Assembly (NCBI GenBank): GCA_046757465.1 | Contig: JBHHYH010000005.1 | Span: 1-64,000 of the forward strand | Direction of reading: 5' to 3' | DNA: 64,000 nt | Source: Scalindua_A sp046757465 | GTDB taxonomy: Bacteria; Planctomycetota; Brocadiia; Brocadiales; Scalinduaceae | Part shown: one piece after another, positions 16,008-25,608 of the stretch | Position numbering within the stretch: position 1 is the first letter of the stretch | Layout: the number at the start of each line of letters is the position of its first letter | Made by a program: the position numbers and the translations under genes | Notes under the pieces: generated by a model | What the model was told of the DNA's origin: nothing | What the model saw: only the letters and a program-made list of their open reading frames with translations | The model's database searches: none

Positions 16008-18350
16008 TTATTTACGACTGTTTAGTTTTTTATATAAAGATACTTCTCTCCTTGCCTGAAGGAGCATTCCCCTTTCACGATAGGCCATTCCTAGATTGTA
16101 GTGTACGTCTGGCAAACTAGGATTGGTCTCTATCACTTTTTTATATTCAAGTATTGCGTCATTATACATTTTCTTCTTACTATAGATTATACCCAGATTG
16201 TAATGTGCCGATTCGTCATCTGGATTCAATTCTATAGTCTTTCTAAACGAATCAATAGCATTGTTATACATATTCTTTTTACTGTAGGCGATACCAATGT
16301 TAAAATAGCTTTCTGCATATTCAGGATTTATCTTAATCGCCTTCTTGTATTGTGAAATTGCCTGAGTGAACATTATCTTCTTTCCATAAGTAATCCCGAG
16401 ATTATTATATGCCTCTGCATATCTCGAGTTATTTTCAATTGCCTTTTTGTATTGTTCAATTGCCTCATTAAACATTTTTTTGCTATCGTAAGCTACTCCC
16501 AAATTGTTATGTGCCTCAGCATAACCGGGATTTAAATCCAGAGCGGCCTTATAAAATGATATTGCCTTGTCTATCTTACCTTGTTTAGAGTAGGTCACAC
16601 CAAGATTATTGTATGCCTCGGCATAATCAGACTTGGTTTTTAGGGCCTTCTTATAATTTGTAATGGCGTCTTCTAATTTTCCATTGTCGTCATATATAAT
16701 ACCAAGATTATTATAAGCTTCTGCATAATTAGGATTTATTTTTAAAGCCTTTTTATGTGCTTTAACTGCTTCATCAAGCATTCCTCTTCCTCTACACACA
16801 GTTCCAAGATCATTCCATGCCTCAACGTAACTTGAGTTGATTTCAAGTGCCTTTTTATAGGCTTCGTATGATTCATTCAATTTATTCTTCGCCCTGTAAG
16901 CAATACCCAGATTATAATAACATGTCGCATTATCGGGATTATACCTTAAAACCTTTTTAAATAAAGGAATGGCCTTTTCATGATTTGATTCATTATTGTA
17001 GGTTATGGCCAATTCGAAAAGAGCGTCAATATGTTTCCTATTAATTTTTAATGCACTTTTATAGGATGAAATAGCATCTTCAAACATCTTTTTTTTGAAG
17101 TAAGAAAGACCAAGATTATAATGAATATCTGCATTGTTTTTATCAGTATCTAGTGCCTTTTTATATTCAGAAATGGCTTCCTCGTATTTTCCTTCTTTAT
17201 GATATATGAGCCCCAGGTTATAATGTGCATCATGGTGTGCTGAATCAATGTTCAGGATTGTTTTAAATCTAGAAATTGCATCATTATTATTTCCATCTAT
17301 TTTGTAAATAATTCCAAGATTATAGAGTGAGTTAACGTGCTCCGGATTGACTTTTAAGGTATTATCAAATTCTTTCTTTGCATTTGGAATCATTCCTTTT
17401 TCTTTGTAACAGAGTCCCAGGTAATAATGTGCATTTACATGGGAATTATCCGTTTTCAATACTTTACTAAGCTCAGGAATCGCCTTGTCGATCAAACCTT
17501 TTTTTCTATAAGCAACACCAAGATTAAGAGTAGCGTTAATGTGCTTCGGATTGAGTTCTATTACTTTGTTGTAGGCGTTAATTGCTTCATCGATTTCATC
17601 TTTTTCGCTATAAGACAATCCAAGGTTATAATATATAGATTCATCTGCAGAATTATAGGTTAAGGCTTTTTTAAATTCGGGAATAGCAGCATCAAAATTC
17701 CGTTTCCCTTTATAAGCGAGTCCAAGACAGTAATGTGATGATGAATCTTTTGGATTAACCTTTGTAACCTTACTTAATACAGAAATAGCCTCATCAAACA
17801 TTTCGATTTCATAATAAACAATTCCCAAATTGTGGCTAGCATCCATGTTGTTCTTATCTAGCTCGATTACGGTCTCCCATTGCTTAATTGCTACATCGAC
17901 CTTGTCGTCGTAATAGGCTATTAAACCTAATTCAAAATATCCTTCCGGAATAGTGGGGATTCCAGCCTTTGTTAACCTTTCTATCTTTGCCTTCAGCTTA
18001 TTTATCTTTACCTTAGACCTTTGGGAAATCTTAACCTTTTTCCTTCCTAGCTGTATCAAGGAAGAAATATTTGCGCCTTTACGTTCCATCTTTAACATTT
18101 CTTCTAAATCCCTTTTTTGTTCCTTCAAAAGGTTTCTTCCTTCTTCATACATATGATTCACAATGTTTAATTGTGCTTTCAAGTCATCTATTTGTGTTTC
18201 CTTTTGTTTTAATTTATCCTCAAGAGTTTCTCTTTGATGAAAATACCATGAAAAAAGCCCCTTTATAAATCTTATGATTTTTAAGATAAAATTTTCTTTT
18301 TTCAATTGCGGGATGTATTTATTTTCTTTTGTATATAAACTTTCCATCAT
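16008..18350 (-). CDS. large TPR-repeat protein with N-terminal coiled coil
   Basis: A 780-residue protein. Residues of about 30-135 are charged coiled coil, with one hydrophobic patch near residue 25 (FIRFIKGLFSWYF-like) that may touch the membrane. From about residue 138 to the end there are roughly 18-19 consecutive 34-residue tetratricopeptide repeats (YNNLGI-Y...A---YKKAL-INP). No enzymatic domain is visible. Such superhelical arrays are protein-protein scaffolds, and partners cannot be inferred. The DNA is internally repetitive for the same reason. It stands alone between the bacterioferritin and PPDK genes. Confidence 0.8.
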   Translation of the reverse strand: MMESLYTKENKYIPQLKKENFILKIIRFIKGLFSWYFHQRETLEDKLKQKETQIDDLKAQLNIVNHMYEEGRNLLKEQKRDLEEMLKMERKGANISSLIQLGRKKVKISQRSKVKINKLKAKIERLTKAGIPTIPEGYFELGLIAYYDDKVDVAIKQWETVIELDKNNMDASHNLGIVYYEIEMFDEAISVLSKVTKVNPKDSSSHYCLGLAYKGKRNFDAAIPEFKKALTYNSADESIYYNLGLSYSEKDEIDEAINAYNKVIELNPKHINATLNLGVAYRKKGLIDKAIPELSKVLKTDNSHVNAHYYLGLCYKEKGMIPNAKKEFDNTLKVNPEHVNSLYNLGIIYKIDGNNNDAISRFKTILNIDSAHHDAHYNLGLIYHKEGKYEEAISEYKKALDTDKNNADIHYNLGLSYFKKKMFEDAISSYKSALKINRKHIDALFELAITYNNESNHEKAIPLFKKVLRYNPDNATCYYNLGIAYRAKNKLNESYEAYKKALEINSSYVEAWNDLGTVCRGRGMLDEAVKAHKKALKINPNYAEAYNNLGIIYDDNGKLEDAITNYKKALKTKSDYAEAYNNLGVTYSKQGKIDKAISFYKAALDLNPGYAEAHNNLGVAYDSKKMFNEAIEQYKKAIENNSRYAEAYNNLGITYGKKIMFTQAISQYKKAIKINPEYAESYFNIGIAYSKKNMYNNAIDSFRKTIELNPDDESAHYNLGIIYSKKKMYNDAILEYKKVIETNPSLPDVHYNLGMAYRERGMLLQARREVSLYKKLNSRK

Positions 18351-18419
18351 CTTCTTCGGGAATTGTTCAGCTTATTGCCAGGAACTCAGAGATTAGATCA
18401 AAACAAAAAACCTAAAATA

Positions 18420-21218
18420 TTATTTATCATTTAATTGTCTTTTCTTTGTTTTCTGTGGTAAAGAGTTGTCTTCTTTTATTACAGCTTGAGCAGCTGCCAG
18501 ACGTGCAATTGGTACTCTGAAAGGAGAGCAACTTACGTAATCCATACCATTCTTATGGCAGAATTCGATTGATGATGGGTCTCCCCCATGCTCACCACAA
18601 ATACCTATCTTTAAATCTGGTCTTGTTTGTCGTCCTTTTTTAATACCAGTTTCAACCAACTGTCCGATTCCTTCCTGATCAAGTACCTGGAAAGGGTCCT
18701 TTTCCAGTATACCAAGTTTTGTAAATTCTGGCACAAATGCGCCAACATCATCACGGCTATATCCAAATGCCATTTGAGTTAAGTCATTAGTGCCAAAAGA
18801 GAAAAATTCTGCATGTTTTGCTATTTGATCTGCAGTTAATGCCGCCCTTGGTACCTCTATCATTGTACCAATCTTATAATTTATCTTTTCGCCTTTTTCT
18901 GCCAAAACATTAGTTGCCACAGTTTTAATATCTTTTTTCAGGGTACTCATCTCTCCCTCAGTTCCTACAAGAGGAACCATTATTTCCGGGATTACTTTGA
19001 TACCCTTCTTTTTTACATTACATGCCGCTTCCATTATTGCCCGTGCCTGCATTTTATAAACATCAGGATAAATAAGGCCCAAACGACATCCCCTGAGTCC
19101 CAACATCGGATTAATTTCCTGTAGACTGTGCACCTTGTCCCTCACCTCTTTAAAACTCATCCCCATCTTTTTGGCTATTTCTTTTTGCAGGTATTCCTCT
19201 TTGGGTAAAAACTCATGTAGGGGCGGGTCAAGAAGTCTTATGGTTACGGGGAGACCATTCATAATCTTATAGATCTTCTCAAAATCACCCCTTTGCATGG
19301 GCATCAACTTTTTCAATGCACCCTTGTAGAGTTTGGTTACTTCATCAAGTTTCTTCTTTGCCTTCCTTATTTCTTCCTTAAACGAGGAGATTTTCTCTTT
19401 TGGTATTTTGTCAAGCCCAGTGTTCATATCTTCAACAACCGCTTCAAGGTTCCTTACGTCACCTGCAACAAGTATCATCTGTCGAACATAGTCAATGCGG
19501 GTTTCATCAAAAAACATGTGTTCAGTTCTGCATAACCCTATTCCCTCAGCGCCAAAGTCCCTGGCTCTTTTTGCATCTTCAGGTGTATCGGCATTTGTCC
19601 TGATCTTGAGTTTACGAACCTCATCTGCCCATTTCATAAGTTTACCAAAATCTCCACTGAGCTTAGATTCTACAGTAGGCAATTTCCCCAATATCACTTC
19701 ACCCATGGTACCATCAAGAGAAATGTAGTCTCCTTTCTTAACAACCCTTCCATCAACGGTAAATTCCTCTTTTTTATAACTTATTTGTATGTTACCACAT
19801 CCTGCCACACAGCATGTTCCCATTCCTCTGGCTACGACTGCAGCATGTGAAGTCATGCCCCCCCTTGTTGTAAGGATTCCTTGTGCTACATGCATACCTC
19901 CAATATCTTCAGGTGAAGTTTCTATTCTGACAAGTATGACCTTCTCCTTCCTTGCGGCTAGCTTTTCTGCATCTTCAGCGTGAAATGTTACCTTACCAGA
20001 GGCTGCTCCTGGTGAAGCGGGTAATCCGTGTGCAATCACATTTCTTTTAGCCTTCGGGTCAAATGTGGGATGAAGGAGCTGATCCAATTGATTTGGATCA
20101 ATCCTGCTAATGGCAGTCTTTTTACCGATAAGTTTTTCTTTCACCATATCTACCGCTATCTTTACGGCTGAGTGTGCTGTGCGCTTCCCATTTCGTGTTT
20201 GAAGCATAAACAGCTTGCCTTCCTGTATAGTAAATTCCATATCCTGGAGGTCTTTGTAATGTTTTTCTAATTTATTTTTTATTCCCACCAAGATCTTATA
20301 TGCCTTGGGTATCTCTTTTCGTAAGTCGGTTATTGGTTCAGGAGTTCGTATCCCTGCTACTACATCCTCACCTTGTGCATTGAGTAAAAACTCTCCATAA
20401 AACTTGTTTTCACCTGTAGATGGATTTCTTGTAAAACACACACCTGTTGCAGAGTCGTTGCCCATATTTCCGAAGACCATTGATTGAACATTTACGGCTG
20501 TTCCCAATAACCCCTTAATGTCATATATAGTTCTGTATTTTATTGCCCTTGCATTATTCCAGGATTCAAATACTGCAAGAATCGCTTTGCGCAATTGTTC
20601 CTTGGGGTCGAGTGGGAATGAGGTGCCCGTTCTCTTTTTGTAAATGGCAATGAAGTCTTTACAAATATCCTTTAATTGCTTGGCGCTAAGGTCAGTGTCA
20701 TTCTTCACATTTGATTTTTTTTTGTATCTTTCCATTATTTCTTCAAAGTCATGATGTTGAATGCCCATCACAACATTACCAAACATGGTTATAAATCGCC
20801 TGTACGCATCCCAAGGGAATCTCTCATTTTTTGTTTTCCTGATAAGACCTTGAACTGAGTTCGGATTAAGTCCTAGGTTCAATACTGTGTCCATCATTCC
20901 AGGCATCGAAGCAGCAGCGCCACTTCTAACGGATACTAATAAAGGGTTTTTAGCGTCCCCTAATTTTGCGCCCATTAGGTGTTCCAGGTGTGAAAGGTTT
21001 TTATCAATTTCGCTTTGAAGTCCAACAGGGTAACTTTTGTTATTTTTATAATAAGCTTGGCAGGCTTCTGTCGTAATTGTGAACCCGGGAGGAACGGAAA
21101 TTCCAAGATTTGCCATTTCTGCAAGGTTAGCGCCTTTCCCGCCGAGTAAAGACTTCATTGAGGCATTACCATGGGCACGACCGTTACTAAAAAAGTATAT
21201 ATACTTCTTTTTCTTCAT
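18420..21218 (-). CDS. ppdK: pyruvate, phosphate dikinase
   Basis: A 932-residue enzyme interconverting pyruvate + ATP + Pi and phosphoenolpyruvate + AMP + PPi. The N-terminal ATP-grasp domain shows GGKGANLAEMA. The central phosphohistidine domain has GGMTSHAAVVARGMGTCC with the swivelling catalytic His. The C-terminal PEP/pyruvate barrel carries FFSFGTNDLTQM and GICGEHGGDP with the catalytic Cys. I place the start at 21218, where GAGAGGTG precedes ATG. An upstream in-frame ATG would add 27 unlikely residues. In an autotrophic anaerobe it supplies PEP from pyruvate. Confidence 0.95.
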   Translation of the reverse strand: MKKKKYIYFFSNGRAHGNASMKSLLGGKGANLAEMANLGISVPPGFTITTEACQAYYKNNKSYPVGLQSEIDKNLSHLEHLMGAKLGDAKNPLLVSVRSGAAASMPGMMDTVLNLGLNPNSVQGLIRKTKNERFPWDAYRRFITMFGNVVMGIQHHDFEEIMERYKKKSNVKNDTDLSAKQLKDICKDFIAIYKKRTGTSFPLDPKEQLRKAILAVFESWNNARAIKYRTIYDIKGLLGTAVNVQSMVFGNMGNDSATGVCFTRNPSTGENKFYGEFLLNAQGEDVVAGIRTPEPITDLRKEIPKAYKILVGIKNKLEKHYKDLQDMEFTIQEGKLFMLQTRNGKRTAHSAVKIAVDMVKEKLIGKKTAISRIDPNQLDQLLHPTFDPKAKRNVIAHGLPASPGAASGKVTFHAEDAEKLAARKEKVILVRIETSPEDIGGMHVAQGILTTRGGMTSHAAVVARGMGTCCVAGCGNIQISYKKEEFTVDGRVVKKGDYISLDGTMGEVILGKLPTVESKLSGDFGKLMKWADEVRKLKIRTNADTPEDAKRARDFGAEGIGLCRTEHMFFDETRIDYVRQMILVAGDVRNLEAVVEDMNTGLDKIPKEKISSFKEEIRKAKKKLDEVTKLYKGALKKLMPMQRGDFEKIYKIMNGLPVTIRLLDPPLHEFLPKEEYLQKEIAKKMGMSFKEVRDKVHSLQEINPMLGLRGCRLGLIYPDVYKMQARAIMEAACNVKKKGIKVIPEIMVPLVGTEGEMSTLKKDIKTVATNVLAEKGEKINYKIGTMIEVPRAALTADQIAKHAEFFSFGTNDLTQMAFGYSRDDVGAFVPEFTKLGILEKDPFQVLDQEGIGQLVETGIKKGRQTRPDLKIGICGEHGGDPSSIEFCHKNGMDYVSCSPFRVPIARLAAAQAVIKEDNSLPQKTKKRQLNDK

Positions 21219-21418
21219 AATAATAACACCTCTCTTGGTATTTTTAACGTTTAGGAAATACGATCCTCTAATTTTAAAAAAAGCTACTGATACTATCAAA
21301 CATGCTTATGTCTGACAAGAAAATTATCTGTTTATATTTTGACATAATAATGATGTTTTGATAGCATTCCGTTAAATCTTAATCTTTAAAAAAATTGTTT
21401 TTCCCGGCAAATATCTAT

Positions 21419-22990
21419 ATGGACAAAATAAAAACAGCCTTAATAAGCGTATCTGATAAAACAGGAATAATTAATTTAGCTAAAGGCTTGGCAGGTCTTG
21501 ATATTAAGATTATTTCGACAGGGGGTACGGGTAGACTGCTGAAGGAAAGCGGCATTAATGTTACAGAAGTATCTGAATACACCGGCTTTCCTGAGATAAT
21601 GGACGGCAGGGTAAAAACACTTCATCCAAAAATACATGGTGGGTTGCTTGCAGTAAGGGATAATAAGAATCACATGAAGATAATAGGAGATTTGGGTATA
21701 GAAACTATAGACCTCGTGGTTGTCAATCTTTATCCTTTTGAGAAGACGATAAAGAAGGATAACGTCTCCCAGGAAGAAGCTATAGAAAACATTGACATAG
21801 GCGGGCCATCCATGATTAGGTCAGCGGCTAAGAATTTTAAGCATGTAGCAATTGTAGTTAATCCAGGACGTTATGAAGCTGTTTTGAATGAACTAAGTGA
21901 AAGGAAATGTGAACTTTCTATTGAAACCTGTTACAGATTGGCTACCGAGGCATTTAAGCATACGAGTCACTACGATAGAGTAATTTCTAATTATTTTGAA
22001 AAGGGGCATGAAGAAGCATACCCTGAAATCATAAGCCTTGAACTGTATAAGAAGCAAGACTTAAGATATGGGGAAAACCCCCACCAATCTTCAGCGTTTT
22101 ATGTGTATAAAAACTTTGATGCACCTTGTATCTCAAATGCTGATCAGATGCACGGTAAGGCGCTATCTTTTAATAATATAATGGATCTCGACGTTGCTGT
22201 TGATATCGTGAAGGAATTTGAGAAGCCATCTGCCGTCTTAATCAAGCATGCAAATCCCTGTGGTGTCGCATCTGCTGATACACTCAATGAGGCGTTCGGC
22301 AGGGCATACAATTCTGATACAGTTTCAGCCTTTGGATGTATACTTGGGCTAAACAGAACAGTTGATAAAAAGACTGCAGACGTTATCACCCAGCCAGGCC
22401 ATTTTGTCGAGGCAATCGCAGCACCTGGATTTGAAGATGAAGCTGTAGAAATGCTAACTAAAAAGCGCGGTTGGGGCAAAAACCTGCGGCTATTGAAGTT
22501 ACATTCCTTGAATGAAAAGTCAGCGGAAAAAACACTAAAGGTTTTCAGGGACGTAATGGGTGGTTTATTAGTTCAGGATAAAGATGTGCTTTCTGGTGAC
22601 AAACGACAGCTAAAGATTGTTACAAAAAAAGCCCCATCAGATAATGAAATAGAAGAGTTATTATTCGCCTGGAAGGTTTGCAAACACGTCAAGTCAAATG
22701 CCATAGTTATCACGAAGGATAGGATGGTTGTTGGTGTGGGAGCTGGCCAGATGAGCCGAGTGGATTCTACTAATATCGCAATTCAGAAGGCAGGTTATCG
22801 GGCTTCCGGGTCTGTTTTGGCCTCAGATGCCTTCTTCCCTTTTAGGGACAGCGTTGACTTCGCAGCCAAGGCAGCCGTTGTTGCCATAATCCAACCAGGG
22901 GGTTCCAAAAAAGACGAGGAAGTGATAAAGGCTGCGGACGAACATGGTATCTCAATGGTTTTCACAGGAGAACGCCACTTCAAGCACTAA
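21419..22990 (+). CDS. purH: bifunctional AICAR formyltransferase/IMP cyclohydrolase
   Basis: A 523-residue purine synthesis enzyme catalysing the last two steps to IMP. The N-terminal MGS-like cyclohydrolase domain has SVSDKTGI, ISTGGTGR and GGLLAVRDN-type motifs. The formyltransferase domain shows RYGENPHQ, KALSFNNIMDLD, IKHANPCGVA and SDAFFPFRDSVD. Full length for the family. Start placed at ATG 21419, not the upstream TTG at 21395. It is divergent from ppdK. Confidence 0.95.
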   Translation: MDKIKTALISVSDKTGIINLAKGLAGLDIKIISTGGTGRLLKESGINVTEVSEYTGFPEIMDGRVKTLHPKIHGGLLAVRDNKNHMKIIGDLGIETIDLVVVNLYPFEKTIKKDNVSQEEAIENIDIGGPSMIRSAAKNFKHVAIVVNPGRYEAVLNELSERKCELSIETCYRLATEAFKHTSHYDRVISNYFEKGHEEAYPEIISLELYKKQDLRYGENPHQSSAFYVYKNFDAPCISNADQMHGKALSFNNIMDLDVAVDIVKEFEKPSAVLIKHANPCGVASADTLNEAFGRAYNSDTVSAFGCILGLNRTVDKKTADVITQPGHFVEAIAAPGFEDEAVEMLTKKRGWGKNLRLLKLHSLNEKSAEKTLKVFRDVMGGLLVQDKDVLSGDKRQLKIVTKKAPSDNEIEELLFAWKVCKHVKSNAIVITKDRMVVGVGAGQMSRVDSTNIAIQKAGYRASGSVLASDAFFPFRDSVDFAAKAAVVAIIQPGGSKKDEEVIKAADEHGISMVFTGERHFKH

Positions 22991-23110
22991 ATGAGGATTC
23001 TTTATAAACCGCATTTAACTCCAGGCTAAACTGCAATCATTAGACATTTTTCATCTTTTCGAGAGGCATTTCTCAGGTTTTTTGACGTTTTTCAAACTAC
23101 TTTAGATGTT

Positions 23111-23219
23111 TTGTGCATTATGGTTAGATAGTATCATATCTGATTTGTTTTCCTCAGTACTGTTTAGTTTACACAAAAGGCCTTGAATTTGGTGGGTGTT
23201 TTTGATACTATGTGCACAA
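23111..23219. repeat. composite inverted repeat in the purH-inositol synthase gap
   Basis: TTGTGCA (23111-23117) plus ATAGTATCA (23128-23136) recur inverted as TGATACTAT (23203-23211) plus TGCACAA (23213-23219). The gap 22991-23444 holds no gene. The palindrome could be a MITE remnant or a regulatory structure. Confidence 0.4.
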
Positions 23220-23444
23220 TTCGTGGACCTTTTTACAAGTATCTGGTAGGAAATTTCAAGTGAGGACTATATAAAACCAATTTTCTGTTTGCTAGTGTGT
23301 CATAGGCAACTTAAAACATGTTTAGAAAATAGACGAACTAATCGTGATTTAAGGACTTATCACTAAACCATGTAAATGTTATGGGCATTTGGTTTTTGTG
23401 GTATGTAAAGGTGTTCTACGATAAGAGAAAGGGGGGTTTGAAAT

Positions 23445-24617
23445 ATGAAGGATAGAATAAGGATAGCTATTGTCGGTGTGGGAAATTGCGCTAGTTCATT
23501 GATTCAGGGGATTGAGTATTATAGGTATAATAGTAATGCTATAGGCCTGATGAATTATGACCTGGAAGGTTATAAGCCTGGTGATATTGAGGTTGTCGCT
23601 GCATTTGATATCGACAAAAGAAAAGTTGGAAGAGACATTAAAGAAGCGATATTTGCAAAACCCAATAATACGAAGGTCTTCAAGAAAGATATCGAAAGTA
23701 ATGGAACAGTTGTCAAGATGGGAAAGATACTTGATGGTATATCTGAACATATGAAGGATTATCCTGAAGATAGAACCTTTATACCTTCTAATGAAGGACC
23801 TTGCGATATTGTTAGGGAATTACATATTAGCAATGCCGATATTTTGTTGAATTATTTACCAGTTGGCACAGAAGAGGCAACGAGATTCTATGCAGAGTGC
23901 TGTCTGAAAGCGGGTGTTGCCTTTATAAATAATATGCCAGTATTTATAGCCTCCGACGAAAAATGGGCTAAGAGATTTAAGGATAGAGGATTGCCGATTA
24001 TAGGCGATGATATCAAGGCACAACTTGGCGCCACAATAACCCATAGAACCTTAACCAGGCTTTTCAGGGATCGTGGTGTGAAGCTTGATAGGACTTATCA
24101 ACTTAATACGGGTGGAAACACTGATTTTTTAAATATGCTTAATAGAAGTCGTCTTAGCTCTAAAAAAATCTCGAAAACGGAAGCCGTCCAATCCCAATTA
24201 GACACGCCGCTCGAAGCAGAAAACATTCACATAGGTCCCAGCGATTATGTCCCCTGGCAAAATGACAATAAGGTTTGCTTTTTAAGGATGGAAGGTCGGA
24301 TGTTTGGCAGCATTCCTATGAATATTGAAGTTAGATTATCTGTTGAAGATTCTCCCAATAGCGCCGGTGTGGCTATTGATGCCATCAGGTGCTGTAAGCT
24401 TGCACTGGATAGGAAGATTAGCGGGGCTTTGATTGCTATTTCAGCCTTTACTATGAAGCATCCACCTGTTCAATATCCTGATACTGTTGCGAAGGAAATG
24501 GTGAGAGAATTTATCGGCGGTGGAGAAAAATATCAGGAGTTTGATTATGGTTGGGATAGCGTAGAAAGTGCTAAAATCGTTCCTAACTTAGATAAGTCAG
24601 AACCAAAAGGGGTTTAA
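23445..24617 (+). CDS. ino1: myo-inositol-1-phosphate synthase
   Basis: A 390-residue NAD-dependent enzyme converting glucose-6-phosphate to inositol-3-phosphate. The N-terminal Rossmann motif IVGVGNCASSLIQGI and the later conserved GDDIKAQLGATITHRTL and NTGGNTDFLNM blocks identify it. It is of the short prokaryotic type seen in actinobacteria, archaea and planctomycetes. A strong AAAGGGGGG ribosome site precedes the ATG. Products could serve inositol lipids or compatible solutes such as di-inositol phosphate, but no partner gene is nearby. Confidence 0.9.
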   Translation: MKDRIRIAIVGVGNCASSLIQGIEYYRYNSNAIGLMNYDLEGYKPGDIEVVAAFDIDKRKVGRDIKEAIFAKPNNTKVFKKDIESNGTVVKMGKILDGISEHMKDYPEDRTFIPSNEGPCDIVRELHISNADILLNYLPVGTEEATRFYAECCLKAGVAFINNMPVFIASDEKWAKRFKDRGLPIIGDDIKAQLGATITHRTLTRLFRDRGVKLDRTYQLNTGGNTDFLNMLNRSRLSSKKISKTEAVQSQLDTPLEAENIHIGPSDYVPWQNDNKVCFLRMEGRMFGSIPMNIEVRLSVEDSPNSAGVAIDAIRCCKLALDRKISGALIAISAFTMKHPPVQYPDTVAKEMVREFIGGGEKYQEFDYGWDSVESAKIVPNLDKSEPKGV

Positions 24618-24635
24618 AAGTAAAACCCTTTTGGT
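24602..24635 (+). terminator. stem-loop overlapping the ino1 stop codon
   Basis: ACCAAAAGGG (24602-24611) pairs with CCCTTTTGGT (24626-24635), extended inside by TTT/AAA. The ino1 TAA lies within the stem/loop. No long T-run follows, so the termination strength is uncertain. Confidence 0.55.
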
Positions 24636-24770
24636 ATAGTTATTAAAAGATAATATACCTGCTTTGAAATAACCCCATAAGCATCATAAATAATCTTACT
24701 TTTCTACAAAACCCCCATTACTGTTTTCTTTTGAACACTTACAATCATATATAAAGAGGTTGTAAAAGAT

Positions 24771-25514
24771 TTGAAAGATTATTTTGTGTCAATTTCATCA
24801 AGATATGATGAACTAAGGGGTAAAGAGATATTACCACCTCTTTGTGAGACGCTAAGAAAACTAACAAAGAAAGATTCAAGAGTATTGGATGTGGCATGTG
24901 GGACGGGTTTGTTTTTAATTCCTATTGCAACAGAATTTGATCTTAGGCTCTTTGGATCTGATTTGTCTTCAGGCATGCTGGAGACCGCCCATAAAAAGGC
25001 AAGAAATGACAATCTCAGAGTGAGTTTTTTGAGGGCAGACGTTCACAATTTGCCATTTCCAGACGAATACTTCGATGTCCTTATTAGTACAAATGCCATA
25101 CATCATTTCGATTTGATAGAGAGCCTTAAGGAGTGTGCTCGTGTCCTGAGGAAAGGCGGAAGCTATATAGTTTTTAGTAGATTCAGGGAACAGAACGATC
25201 GTTCTTTCTGGGGAAAAAACTTTCCAAAGTTTGCTGACAAGGAAGATAGATTGTACAATAAGGAGGAGTTCGAAGGTGCCGCAGAAAGGGTAGAAGAATT
25301 TAATTTGGACAATGTAAATGAATTGAGTTTTGAAAAGAAAGCGACAGAAAAGGAAATTTTGGCAGAGGTGATCAATAAAAAATACTCAACGTTTGATCTT
25401 TATAGTGATGAGGAATTTAAAGAAAGTTTGAAGTCATTTAAAAATTGGTTAAATGGCAAAAAGGACATATGCTATACAGCAGAAATAGGCGAGATAATCT
25501 ACAGAAAGGTCTGA
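24771..25514 (+). CDS. class I SAM-dependent methyltransferase
   Basis: A 247-residue methyltransferase of the UbiE/Methyltransf_11 type. SAM-binding motif I is LDVACGTG (near residue 41), followed by FGSDLSSGM and the CARVLRKGG post-motif. TTG at 24771 is the apparent start, after AGAGG. The substrate is unknown, and the gene stands alone. Confidence 0.7.
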   Translation: MKDYFVSISSRYDELRGKEILPPLCETLRKLTKKDSRVLDVACGTGLFLIPIATEFDLRLFGSDLSSGMLETAHKKARNDNLRVSFLRADVHNLPFPDEYFDVLISTNAIHHFDLIESLKECARVLRKGGSYIVFSRFREQNDRSFWGKNFPKFADKEDRLYNKEEFEGAAERVEEFNLDNVNELSFEKKATEKEILAEVINKKYSTFDLYSDEEFKESLKSFKNWLNGKKDICYTAEIGEIIYRKV

Positions 25515-25588
25515 GAAGAACTTCGGATAATTATTCCTCCATATGATGTAAAGTTCGTATGTTTTTATTGTGACACAGTCTGCAACAG

Positions 25589-25608
25589 GTAGGGGGAACA
25601 GCCCCTAC
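25589..25608. terminator. GTAGGGG hairpin at the end of the transporter gene
   Basis: GTAGGGG (25589-25595) pairs with CCCCTAC (25602-25608). The arm overlaps the stop codon (25605-25607) of the permease-binding protein gene on the minus strand. It may be a bidirectional terminator or a dispersed palindrome that defined the present 3' end of that gene. Confidence 0.45.

Noticed and set aside
16008..18350. Tandem DNA repeat array
   Set aside because: The repetition follows 34-codon TPR units of one protein gene and is not a CRISPR or satellite.
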